A stretch of 64,000 nucleotides of DNA from Isoetes taiwanensis (taxonomy: Eukaryota; Streptophyta; Lycopodiopsida; Isoetales; Isoetaceae). Of the stretch, positions 45,318 to 56,133 are shown in pieces; position 1 is the stretch's first letter, and the number at the start of each line of letters is the position of its first letter. The translations under genes and the position numbers were made by a program. The notes beneath the pieces were generated by a model, which was given only the letters and a program-made list of their open reading frames with translations, searched no databases and was not told the DNA's origin. The stretch lies in the NCBI GenBank assembly GCA_021234155.1, contig JAJEKV010000001.1, forward strand, positions 29,710,177 through 29,774,176, in the 5' to 3' direction.

Positions 45318-48300
45318 AGGAGGAAGAGGTAAGCATTTCAATGTTTTCATCATGTGAAAATGGATCTAATAATGATGATCTTTTAATCCTAGATAGTGGA
45401 GCTGAGAAAACCATTGCATGCTCAACCAAAATCTTAAAGGATTGCAAAGGAAATTGAGGAGGACACATTCAAGTGGAAAATGGAGATTTGCAGACAATTT
45501 AAGATGTAGGAGTCTTAGAGCTATTCGATTTAAATCGAAGAAGTATAAATCTAAAACATGTACTTTGTGTTCCTAGTCTGGTCAGGAATTTGATATCCAT
45601 TCCTCAGTTAGTCGACATGGGCTTTAAAGTTGTATTTGAGCAATGGATTGTAAGATCTTTGAAGGCAATGAATTGAAATTTCTAGGAAGACGAGTTGGAA
45701 ATCTATTTGGCATCAGTTCTAACTACTGTAGAAGTGCAAACTTGGTAATGAATCTGAACTTTGAAAAATGGCATGAAAGACTTGGGCATACAAATGTGAA
45801 AAACCTTGAAATGATGATTAAACAAGGCTGGCGAAATCAGTTGATAACAAAATAAATAATTTTGTCTGCAAAGGTTGCATGTTGGGAAAACATAGTAGGT
45901 TGTCAACAACAACAGGTACTGACCATCTCTAAAGCAGTAACAAGTCTTGAAAATATTGCAATATTTATTCGGACCATTGCAAAAACAAGATTAAAGGCGC
46001 CAAGGAGGTAAAATAGGCCCCTGGTTCAATTGCAATCAGTATGGCCATATTAAAGTTAACTGCCCTAAATTATCAAAAGAGGTAAATTGTTATAATTGTG
46101 GAGGAAGAGGTCACTATGCTTCAAACTGCTCAACTCCAAAAGATGAATCTAGGGGAAGAGGAAAAGGAGGAAGGGGACATGGAAATATAGAGGTAGGGGA
46201 AAAGGAAGAGGCAGAATCTTTAACTCAGAAGCCCACACTGCAGAAGAGATACCACTAGAGGAGGAAACTGCAGAAGAGGAGGAAGAGGTAAGCATTTCAA
46301 TGTTTTCATCACGTGAAAATGGATCTAATAATGATGATCTTTTAATCCTATATAGTGGAGCTGAGAAAACCATTGCATGCTCAGCCAAAATCTTAAAGGA
46401 TTGCAAAGGAAATCGAGGAGGACACATTCAAGTGGAAAATGGAGATTTGCAGATAATTTAAGATGTAGGAGTCTTAGAGCTATTCGATTTAAATCGAAGA
46501 AGTATAAATCTAAAAAATGTACTTTGTGTTCCTAGTCTGGTCAGGAATTTGATATCCATTCCTCAGTTAGTTGACATGGGCTTTAAAGTTGTATTTGAGC
46601 AATGCATTGTAAGATCTTTGAAGGCAATGAATTGAAATTTCTAGGAAGACGAGTTGGAAATCTATTTGGCATCAGTTCTAACTACTGTAGAAGTGCAAAC
46701 TTGGTAATGAATCTGAACTTTGAAATATGGCATGAAAGACTTGGGCATACAAATGTGAAAAACCTTGAAATGATGATTAAACAAGGCTGGCGAAATCAGT
46801 TGATAACAAAATAAATAATTTTTGTCGCAAAGGTTGCATGTTGGGAAAACATAGTAGGTTGTCAACAACAACAGGTACTGACCATCTCTAAAGCAGTAAC
46901 AAGTCTTGAAAATATTGCAATATTTATTCGGACCATTGCAAAAACAAGATTAAAGGCGCCAAGGAGGTAAAATAGGCCCCTGGTTCAATTGCAATCAGTA
47001 TGGCCATATTAAAGTTAACTGCCCTAAATTATCAAAAGAGGTAAATTGTTATAATTGTGGAGGAAGAGGTCACTATGCTTCAAACTGCTCAACTCCAAAA
47101 GATGAATTTAGGGGAAGAGGAAAAGGAGGAAGGGGACATGGAAATATAGAGGTAGGGGAAAAGGAAGAGGCAGAATCTTTAACTCAGAAGCCCACATTGC
47201 AGAAGAGATACCACTAGAGGAGGAAACTGCAGAAGAGGAGGAAGAGGTAAGCATTTCAATGTTTTCATCACGTGAAAATGGATCTAATAATGATGATCTT
47301 TTAATCCTAGATAGTGGAGCTGAGAAAACCATTGCATGCTCAGCCAAAATCTTAAAGGATTGCAAAGGAAATCGAGGAGGACACATTCAAGTGGAAAATG
47401 GAGATTTGCAGATAATTTAAGATGTAGGAGTCTTAGAGCTATTCGATTTAAATCGAAGAAGTATAAATCTAAGAAATGTACTTTGTGTTCCTAGTCTGGT
47501 CAGGAATTTGATATCCATTCCTCAGTTAGTTGACATGGGCTTTAAAGTTGTATTTGAGCAATGCATTGTCAGATCTTTGAAGGCAATGAATTGAAATTTC
47601 TAGGAAGACGAGTTGGAAATCTATTTGGCATCAATTCTAACTACTGTAGAAGTGCAAACTTGGTAATGAATCTGAACTTTGAAATATGGCATGAAAGACT
47701 TGGGCATACAAATGTGAAAAACCTTGAAATGATGATTAAACAAGGCTGGCGAAATCAGTTGATAATAAAATAAATAATTTTGTCTGCAAAGGTTGCATGT
47801 TGGGAAAACATAGTAGGTTGTCAACAACAACAGGTACTGACCATCTCTAAAGCAGTAACAAGTCTTGAAAATATTGCAATATTTATTCGGACCATTGCAA
47901 AAACAAGATTAAAGGCGCCAAGGAGGTAAAATAGGCCCCTGGTTCAATTGCAATCAGTATGGCCATATTAAAGTTAACTGCCCTAAATTATCAAAAGAGA
48001 TAAATTGTTATAATTGTGGAGGAAGAGGTCACCATGCTTCAAACTGCTCAACTCCAAAAGATGAATCTAGGGGAAGAGGAAAAGGAGGAAGGGGACATGG
48101 AAATATAGAGGTAGGGGAAAAGGAAGAGGCAGAACCTTTAACTTAGAAACCCACATTGCAGAAGAGATACCACTAGAGGAGGAAACTGCAGAAGAGGAGG
48201 AAGAGGTAAGCATTTCAATGTTTTCATCACGTGAAAATGGATCTAATAATGATGATCTTTTAATCCTAGATAGTGGAGATGAGAAAACCATTGCATGCTC

Positions 48301-49850
48301 AGCCAAAATCTTAAAGGATTGCAAAGGAAATCGAGGAGGACACATTCAAGTGGAAAATGGAGATTTGCAGATAATTTAAGATGTAGGAGTCTTAGAGCTA
48401 TTCGATTTAAATCGAAGAAGTATAAATCTAAAAAATGTACTTTGTGTTCCTAGTATGGTCAGGAATTTGATATCCATTCCTCAGTTAGTTGACATGGGCT
48501 TTAAAGTTGTATTTGAGCAATGCATTGTAAGATCTTTGAAGGCAATGAATTGAAATTTCTAGGAAGACGAGTTGGAAATCTATTTGGCATCAGTTCTAAC
48601 TACTGTGGAAGTGCAAACTTGGTAATGAATCTGAACGTTGAAATATGGCATGAAAGACTTGGGCATACAAATGTGAAAAACCTTGAAATGATGATTAAAC
48701 AAGGCTGGCGAAATGAGTTGATAACAAAATAAATAATTTTGTCTGCAAAGGTTGCATGTTGGGAAAACATAGTAGGTTGTCAACAACAACAGGTACTGAC
48801 CATCTCTAAAGCAGTAACAAGTCTTGAAAATATTGCAATATTTATTCGGACCATTGCAAAAATAAGATTAAAGGCTGAGAGGATGCTCAAAACTGAGCTG
48901 GAGCAGAACAGAGTTTTGGAGGAAGAAGATCCATCACAAATTCTAATGGCAAATGGAAAAGGAAGAGGTGAAATTCGCCAAGGAGGTAAAATAGGCCCCT
49001 GGTTCAATTGCAATCAGTATGGCCATATTAAAGTTAACTGCCCTAAATTATCAAAAGAGGTAAATTGTTATAATTGTGGAGGAAGAGGTCACCATGCTTC
49101 AAACTGCTCAACTCCAAAAGATGAAATTAGGGGAAGAGGAAAAGGAGGAAGGGGACATGGAAATATAGAGGTAGGGGAAAAGGAAGAGGCAGAATCTTTA
49201 ACTCAGAAACCCACATTGCAGAAGAGATACCACTAGAGGAGGAAACTGCAGAAGAGGAGGAAGAGGTAAGCATTTCAATGTTTTCATCACATGAAAATGG
49301 ATCTAATAATGATGATCTTTTAATCCTACATAGTAGAGCTGAGAAAACCATTGCATGCTCAGCCAAAATCTTAAAGGATTGCAAAGGAAATCGAGGAGGA
49401 CAAATTCAAGTGGGAGATTTGCAGACAATTTAAGATGTAGGAGTCTTAGAGCTATTTGATTTAAATGGAAGAAGTATAAATCTAAAAAATGTACTTTGTG
49501 TTCCTAGTCTGGTCAGGAATTTGATATCCATTGCTCAGTTAGTTGACATGGGCTTTAAAGTTGTATTTGAGCAAATGCATTGTAAGATCTTTGAAGGCGA
49601 TAAATTGAAATTTCTAGGAAGACGAGTTGGGAATCTATTTGGCATCAGTTCTAACTACTGTGGAAGTGCAAACTTAGTGCAAACTTGGTAATGAATCCGA
49701 ACATTGAAATATGGCATGAAAGAGTTGGGCATACAAATGTGAAAAACCTTGAAATGATGATTAAACAAGGCTGGCGAAAATCAGTTGATAACAAAATAAA
49801 TAATTTTGTCTGCAAAGGTTGCATGTTAGAAAAACATAGCAAGGGCTAAG
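44862..49850 (+). repeat. 959-bp tandem array in Copia-2 (gag knuckle-protease-GAG-pre-integrase)
   Basis: The marker CAACAACAACAGGTACTG occurs at 44862, 45904, 46863, 47822 and 48781, spacing 1042, 959, 959 and 959. Units 2-4 share a deletion of about 100 bases at ATTAAAGGCGCCAAGG; units 1 and 5 lack it, and units 2-5 carry an extra 18 bases that unit 1 lacks. Each unit runs from the gag coiled part through the knuckles, protease, and the zinc motif region ending GCATGTTGGGAAAACATAG, then restarts in gag. Protease sites differ per unit (DSGA, YSGA, DSGA, DSGD, HSRA). Divergence is low, so amplification is fairly recent. Confidence 0.92.
45318..45855 (+). pseudogene. Copia-2 protease and GAG-pre-integrase, unit 1
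   Basis: Protease loop LILDSGAEKTIACST lies at about 45390, followed by LCVPSLVRNLISIPQLVDMG and the GAG-pre-integrase (LNFEKWHERLGHTNVKNL). A TGA after CKGN and a TAA after LQTI interrupt the frame, and a TAA at about 45853 closes it before the next unit. Later units repeat the same stops, so these predate amplification. Confidence 0.75.
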
Positions 49851-50553
49851 AGAAAAACAAAGGAGATTCTAGAATTAATTCATACTGACATCTGTGGACC
49901 TTTGAATGTCACATGAATATCTGGAAAACATTATTTCATAACATTTATAGATGATCTTAGCAGGAAAACAAGAGTTTACTGCCTCAGGATAAAGAATCTA
50001 GCTTTTGAAGCATTCAAAAGGTTTGCAGCAGAAGTGGAGTTCACAACAGGGAAGAAAATCAAATGTGTTCAATCTAATAGAGGAGGTGAGTATATGTCAT
50101 CCAAATTTGCAAGTTATTGCATAAACAGAGGAATTAAAAGACAATACACTTGTAGCTATACACCCCAATAGAATGGGGTAGCAGAAAGAATGAATAAAAC
50201 AATTTTGAATGCAACCAGATCAATGCTTAAGCATGCTGGTCTACCAAATTTCCTTTGGAAGGAAGCTGTTAAGACAACTATGGAGATAAATAATGTCTTA
50301 CCATCTAAAAGCATAAATGGAAAAACTCCTGAGCAAACGTGGTTAGGAAGAGAACCAAGTTATGATAAATTCAAGGCATATGGATGTTTGGGATATGCAA
50401 CCTGAAGAATTGAGACAGAAATTAGATAATAGATCAATTATAAGTTTCTTAGTGGTATATGATGAACAAACAAAAGGATATAGAATATATAACCCTGAAA
50501 AAAGAAATATCTTGATTAGTAGAGATGTTACATTTGTGGAAAACCAGCTCTAA
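49851..50553 (+). pseudogene. Copia-2 integrase
   Basis: Core readings: IHTDICGPLNVT (first Asp), FIDDLSRKTRVYCLR, then the second catalytic position where VQSNRGGEYMSSKF has Asn-Arg in place of the usual Asp-Asn, NGVAERMNKTILNATRSML (Glu), and the conserved end AYGCLGYAT. Stops appear at the CACATGA and CCCCAATAG sites and near 50403. The last recognisable part is DVTFVENQL at about 50551, where an insertion begins. Confidence 0.78.
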
Positions 50554-50734
50554 TATGTAGCATAATAACAGGGGGTTACTTTTAGATTTTTATACGCTTT
50601 TTCACATGGTTTTTCTATGATTTCGTTGTTGTATTCGTTGAGGTGTACTAAATAGTATTTCTAGAGTGCACCTTTTATGGGCCGTTGATTTTCGTTGGTT
50701 GGAACAATCCGAGGGTTGTTGTCTTTCTCTGCAT

Positions 50735-50880
50735 GTGTTTGTGCATGAACACTACGCATGTGTATGCATGTGCATGTGCACATGCATGTGCATGTGTGTG
50801 CATGTGTATTGTGCATGTGCAAGTGCAAGTGCATGTGCATGTGTGCATGTGTGTGCATGTGTGCATATGCATGTGTACTT
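50735..50880. repeat. TGCATG/TG microsatellite
   Basis: An irregular run of TGTGCATG and TGCATG units. The Cys/His-rich reading frames over it are artefacts. Confidence 0.9.
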
Positions 50881-51763
50881 GCCCTCTTGGATTCTTATTG
50901 CTTGGGAGTGGATTTTACTACCACGAGATGGATTTTTGCTCACACTTACAAAGGTATTTATTTTTAATGTTTCTTCAGTCAAGATAATGTTTTTTTTTTA
51001 CGAGGTATTGGTTTCTCGATTCTACAATGTAGTGTTTGCGAAACCCCTTTTGTTTCCTTCCTAAGATTTCTTTGCAGATTCAAGTTTAGGCCCTCTGTTT
51101 GCTTCCAACTCTTGGATATTCCCGTGCCGGATTGTTCATAGCCGACCTTTAGCTTCAATCAACAAACGGATTCTTATGCACACAACAGGCGGATTATTCC
51201 ACGCTCTTTTCCATGTCACGCAGATCAGTCAAATAGTGGCCACAAGAATGCATTTATATTGTAGGTTTGGAACTTTAATCGAACCATAAGGTGAATCATG
51301 CATTACCTTTAAGCTAGAGATGGAGCATTCAAAATCATATGGATTGATAAACAATGGTGTCATTGTGAAATAGAAATAGTTGTAGCGGAAGTAACAATAT
51401 GTAGTATAATAACAGGGGTTTTTTTTTGTGTTGCAAATTTTATGACTTTCAGAATAATGGGATCAATCTGCTCTATCTTTATGGTAACTTTTACTTATGT
51501 TCTATTTGTTTTATTGTCATCAAATTCAAAAGCTACAGGTGATGAAAGCCTCAAATGAATTCTAGTTTTTTTCTGGTTTGAATTCTAAAATTTTTTGTCA
51601 CACCTGGGAACGCGTCTATAAGGCCCCGAAGGGGCAAAAAATTTTTTTTTGCAACACAAACCATTAACATCCAACATGTAAAAATTAAATCCCCCAACAC
51701 ATAACAACCATTGACATTAACAACCAACACATAACTACCATTGACATTAATTAACACAACCAT

Positions 51764-52131
51764 TGGGTCCAATACATTTAAATTAAAATCCCCCTTAAAC
51801 TCCCTTTGGTTTGGGTGCATATTCACACCTGAGGGGGTGACGAGGGGGCAGCGAGAGCCCTCATAATTGTATTTTGCACGTACGAAAACAACATCATATA
51901 GTATTCCGCTTGAAATCTTATAGTATTTTGCGAATCTTGTTATACAGTATAGCAAATTTTGTACTTGCATACCCCACAAACGAGGAACTTTACGTACGGT
52001 ATAGATTAAGGAATAAGGGGTGAATATGCCTATCCAACAGCTCTCGTTGCCCAGAGTCACCCCCCGTGTGAATATGCACCCAAACCAAAGGGAGTTTAAG
52101 GGGGATTTTAATTTAAATGTATTGGACCCAA
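51764..52131. mobile_element. Foldback/MITE-like inverted repeat
   Basis: The left arm from 51764 (TTGGGTCCAATACATTTAAA) matches the reverse complement of the right arm ending at 52131 for about 65 bases almost perfectly, and loosely for a further 35-40 bases inward. The spacer is about 170-235 bases. No ORF. A short flanking duplication was not identified. Confidence 0.7.
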
Positions 52132-52133
52132 GA

Positions 52134-53575
52134 CGAGATGTGAATCAATCAAGGATCATGGTGAAATGCTTACTGATGACAAACTTGAAAGGGAACTTAC
52201 AGAAATCATAAATGGAAACTTAAGGGAGGATATAAACATGGATGAAGATGATGAAGCAAAAAGATCTGTTATAGATAATAATGAAGAAGCAGAACAAATT
52301 GTTACAATGGAGCAAAATACAGAGCAAAGGTTGGAACCAGCCAGGAAAGAAAGGAAAAGAAGAAATGAAGGTGAAAGAAGTAGGGAAGAATCCATGTTTA
52401 ACACTAATCTATATGGGAGGAAAGAAGATGGGAAAAGTATTAGAATAGAGAAACAACTAGAAAACGTAACTGAAGCTCTCGTGATATTGGAAGCAGGAGT
52501 GCCAAGAAACCTTTGAAGATGCAATAAATTGTTTTGAAAGTGAAAAATGGAAGGAGGCCATGAATGAAGAAATGGAATCTTTTGAAAAAACCTCAACCTA
52601 TGAAATTACAGACCTGCCAAAGGGAAAACGGGCTATTGGGAACAAATGAATATTTAAATTGAAACAAAATGATGATGTAAGCCCAAAGTACAAAGCAAGA
52701 TTGGTGGCTCAGGGGTTCTCACAAAAGAAAGGTGTGGATTTTGAAGAAACATACTCTCCAGTACTAAAGATGTCTAATATTAGGATGATAATTGCCATGG
52801 CAAATGCTTTGAATATGGAATTGCATCACATGGACGTATGCACAACCTTCCTAAATGCAGATTTAGAAGAAGAGGTTTACATGAAACAAGTATATGAAAA
52901 TGGAAAAACTAAGGTTTGGAAGTTAAAGAGAGTTCTTTATGGTCTAAAGCAGGCTCACAGGCAATGGTACAGATGTATTGATAAATACCTAAAGGAACAG
53001 AATTTTGCAAAACTGGAAAAGGATGGAAATGTTTATATCTTTAGAAAGGCAAATGACTATTGCATAATGGCCATCTATGTTGATGATTGTATACTGGGTG
53101 GACATTCTGAAACATTGCAAGGAGATTCTGAAAGGAAAGTATAAGGTGACATATCTAGGTGAATTGTCAAATTTCTTGTGAATACAGGTTAAAAGGGATA
53201 GAGAAAATAAAAGATTTTCTCTCTGCCAAGAAAAATATAAAGACTCTGTTCTTGAGAAGTTTGACATGCAAAATTGTAACCCAGTAAAAATACCAGTGGC
53301 AGCAGGATCTAAATTATCATAGGAGATGTGTCCCAGGAATGACAAAGAAAGAGAAGAAATGATCAAGATACCATATAGGCAGTTGATAGGAAGTTTATTG
53401 GATATTGCCAATAATACCAGGCCAGACATAACATATATTGTGAATATGTTAAGCAGATATAATAGGACCCAGGGAAAAATCATTGGCTGGCAGCAAAAAG
53501 ATTCTTGAGATTTCTAAAGGGAACAAAAACAACAGGGATTATGTATTATGGAGATTAAAAGCCTATGCAGATGAT
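52134..53575 (+). pseudogene. Copia-2 reverse transcriptase
   Basis: A charged linker (DDKLERELTEIINGNLRED) leads to the RT. YKARLVAQGFSQKKGVDFEE, HHMDVCTTFLNADLEEEVYM (motif A Asp), LYGLKQAHRQWY and IYVDDCILGG (catalytic pair, about 53080) are clear, then IPYRQLIGSLLDIANNTRPD. Frame changes occur near 52510, 52650 and 53140, with stops near 53320 and 53506. Confidence 0.82.
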
Positions 53576-54020
53576 GACTAGTGTGGTGATCTAGATGAGA
53601 GGAAATCAACATCTGGTTAACCATTAGTGTTTGGAGGAGGACCTATATGCTGGAGAATAAAGAAACAATCATCTATAGCATTATCAACAGCAGAATCAGA
53701 GTATGCAGCTGCAACATTGGCAGCTAAAGAAATAATTTGGAGCAGAAGATTCTTGGATGATTTGGGAATCATGCAAAAGAAAGGCACAATTCTATTTTGT
53801 GATAATCAAAGTTGCATAGCAATGATCAAGAATCCAATGATGCATGAAAGAACAAAACGCATAGAAATGGAGATGCATTTCATTAGGAAAATGGTAAATA
53901 AAGGTGTGATAGAACTCAGGTATATTAGTTCAGAAAGGTAGCTAGCAGATATTTTTACAAAGGGTCTGAAATATAACAGGTTCATGAAATTAGCAGAAGA
54001 GTTAAATTGCAAGGAAGCAT
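53576..54020 (+). pseudogene. Copia-2 RNase H
   Basis: The frame at 53627-53941 reads IALSTAESEYAAATLAAKE (Glu), ILFCDNQSCIAMIKNPM (Asp) and HERTKRIEMEMHFIRKMV, the C-terminal part of copia RNase H. A TAA in front (CTGGTTAACC) and a TAG after SSER break it. The usual ending ADIFTKGLKYNRFMK follows after that stop. Confidence 0.82.
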
Positions 54021-54043
54021 AAGATTATGATATGAAAGGGGAA

Positions 54044-54740
54044 TGTGAGAATTATGTGAGAATCATATATGTTCATATTATAATCTGACAGAATTGTGGA
54101 CATGATATTTCAGGAGAACAAGTTGTCTATGCAAATGAACTAAAGGTTCAGACAAAGGAAAACAATACAGACTTATGAAGGATGCTCCAGCACTGAATTG
54201 TTTCAGGTTAAAGACATGCACTTGACCAGACATATGGTAAGCCCTAATGGTATGCACATGATGTAAATATGTTGATTGGAAGCATTATTTAATAGTTTCG
54301 TTAAACCCTTGATATGGGTATTTATAGAAAGATATAGTATGAAGCTAATCGGCCCAATTATTTGGAGCCATTTTTTCATTTGAAAATATCAGTCTAATGA
54401 GACCACGCCAAGCCAGAACGAGGCAAGAGGTCAGTCCGGCAAAGAGGCAGGAACTGGCCATAAAAACAAAATATAAGATGTACAGAGATCATCTGGCAAG
54501 ACAGAAGAAAGATCGAGTTAAACTGTGAAAGGTCTGTGCCAAACTTGGTTGAATGAATTACTATTGTACAAGTCCTTTTTCAATGGTTCAATGGTTATTT
54601 AAATGCATAGTTACATCACTATGCTGTGAAAATTGATCATTAATATGATTTGCATTACAAATGCAAATTGATGCTGCTTGTGTTGCAAATGCATTGATTG
54701 TGCATTGGTGTCGAGGTTGTTTGATTCTCAAAATCTAACA
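54044..54740 (+). repeat. Copia-2 3' LTR
   Basis: Matches the 5' LTR with scattered substitutions and an extra 20 bases near 54680 (a short duplication around TTGCAAATGCATTGATTG). Confidence 0.92.
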
Positions 54741-54845
54741 ACATAACTTAGCCATGCTCCCTTATCCACACACTATGGTATACAAAGCTACTAAGGTAGG
54801 CTTGTATGGTAATGTGGCCTAGAAATATATGCATTTATATTTTAT

Positions 54846-56133
54846 ACACCAATCACTATATCTACTCTGCCGGAAGTAGATTTTGAACGCGGCCTTCTTT
54901 TTCTCGAACTCTTGATCGTGCTTTATCTTGAAGGCCTGCTTGCTCGGCTTCTGCTTCTTTGCCAACTTCTGTGGCTTAGTGGGGGTTTAGTTCACTTAGG
55001 ATAAGGTAGTCTGGCATTGGGGTCTGAGGGTTTCTCAACTTCTTCATCTGGCTCTTCTTCTTCCTGCTCTTCCAGTTGCTCTCCTTCCCCTTCTTCCTCC
55101 TCTTCTTTCCCTAAGTCGAGTCCCCTTCCCCGAGATTTGTCAATTTTTGTTGTTCCTCGCAGCCTATCTCGATCCCTTTTTGTTCTCTTCTCCTTCCATC
55201 TTGCTTCTCCCTCCCTCTCCTTCCTCTTCCGTTCTCTCCTCTCCTCTTTCCATTCTGATAATTTCTCCTTCCCCTTCCACTTACTTGGGTCCACCTATAC
55301 CTGCTGCTGCTGCTGCTATTGTTGTTGCCTCTCCTCACTCCCAGAGAGTGTTCCCTGTGCGATGGTCTTCCCCGTTCTCTGTATTGATTCGAACGAGCTA
55401 CTTGGGGCTCACTCGTACGTGGTGGGATAGGACTCGTCGGAGGAGTCCGAGCTGCTAGGTTCGCCGCCCTCGTCGTGTTGCAGTTGCTCTAGGATCTTGT
55501 TGCTGTTCCCGCGGCGATCTCTGCCATGCTTGGGCGTGGTCGGGGGCTTCTAACCTTTCTAGCTGTGCATTTGGTGCACGCCATATCTTTTGGTTGAGAA
55601 AACTGATTACTTTAGACTAGAGATCTCCTTAGGCTTAAGAAAGTAGGTTTAGGGCAAAATTAGGGAATAGGGTTTAAAAAAAAAGGAAAGATGCTCACAC
55701 ATATGAAGGAATATTCTGTTGCCATTATTTCCATTAATTTATGGTAACCCCTTATAATTATTATTATTATTTTTTTTTTGTATTTTTAAATTTCTAATGG
55801 TTCTTGGATGTTTAATTATGAATTTACACCACATTTCACCAGGGTCTCCGATTTGGACGATTCTTCGACCCTTTTTATGTGGAATTTGGTGTTAATGCAT
55901 AATTCCCATTCCAAATTCACTAGAATGTTCGTTTGACTCATTTTTTTCCCCTGAATATATAATTTAGCCTACTTCTATGATCCTACTACTTGGGGGGAGA
56001 GGGATTTTCTCCCACTATCAAGGTTCAAGGTTGGAATTCTTATTCCATACCTTACTAGGCCTGTTAATCTACCTAATTGAGGTTATAGCCAATGCTATAT
56101 CTTGGTCAACCAAGAACATTGCTATGATACCAT
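54846..56133 (-). pseudogene. Family-A element with LTR-3: leader and gag start
   Basis: Reading leftward from LTR-3, the primer site TGGTATCATAGC lies one base from the LTR, then a leader of about 540 bases, then an ATG ending at 55584 that reads MACTKCTARKVRSPRPRPS, stopping at a TAG after 31 codons. Farther on, two overlapping frames (55338-55111 and 55294-54992) are very rich in Glu, Lys and Arg (WKEERRERKRKEREG), probably shifted gag. The part ends at about 54846, where truncated LTR-2 begins. A Ser-rich frame on the other strand is a shadow. Confidence 0.55.
56121..56132 (-). promoter_or_regulatory. Primer-binding site of LTR-3 element
   Basis: The minus strand reads TGGTATCATAGC next to the LTR end, matching the usual initiator-Met site TGGTATCAGAGC at all but one base. 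Confidence 0.75.

Larger units (their letters stand above)
50554..52131. mobile_element. Unrelated insertion(s) in Copia-2 pol
   Basis: About 1.6 kb of noncoding DNA separates integrase from RT. It starts ATATGTAGCATAATAACAGG, a sequence also found at 61702 and (shortened) at 51395, so those are probably starts of one repeat family. It contains a TGCATG microsatellite (50735-50880), a small hairpin GGCCCCGAAGGGGC near 51622, and a foldback (51764-52131). No transposase is visible. Confidence 0.55.
43619..54740 (+). mobile_element. Full-length Ty1/copia element with amplified protease region (Copia-2)
   Basis: LTRs 43619-44295 (677 bases) and 54044-54740 (697 bases) flank the element, with the perfect target duplication ACATA (43614-43618, 54741-54745). 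Primer site TGGTATCAGAGC (initiator-Met) begins two bases after the 5' LTR, and a purine tract AAAGGGGAA precedes the 3' LTR. Internal order: gag, protease and GAG-pre-integrase in tandem array, integrase, unrelated insertion (50554-52131), RT, RNase H. At 11.1 kb it is about twice normal because of the array and the insertion. It inserted into LTR-2. Confidence 0.93.
37497..54845 (-). repeat. Family-A LTR (LTR-2), minus orientation, split by Helitron and Copia-2
   Basis: Starts TGTGATGCTCCCC (on plus) at 37497. LTR pieces are 37497-38447, 43089-43618 and about 54746-54845. They align in order with LTR-3 (56134-58109) and, reversed, with LTR-1. The last 40 bases including the CGTCACA end are missing at about 54845, where gag sequence of the neighbouring element begins, so a deletion or recombination junction lies there. 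Confidence 0.75.

Noticed and set aside
45643-48732. CRISPR-like or satellite array
   Set aside because: The 959-base units are coding copia segments, not short repeats with unique spacers.
50666-51064. Cys/His/Met-rich ORFs on both strands
   Set aside because: They are translations of the TGCATG microsatellite.
55017-55430. Ser-rich ORF on the plus strand
   Set aside because: It is the reverse of a Glu/Lys/Arg-rich gag frame; the minus strand agrees with LTR, primer-site and leader orientation.
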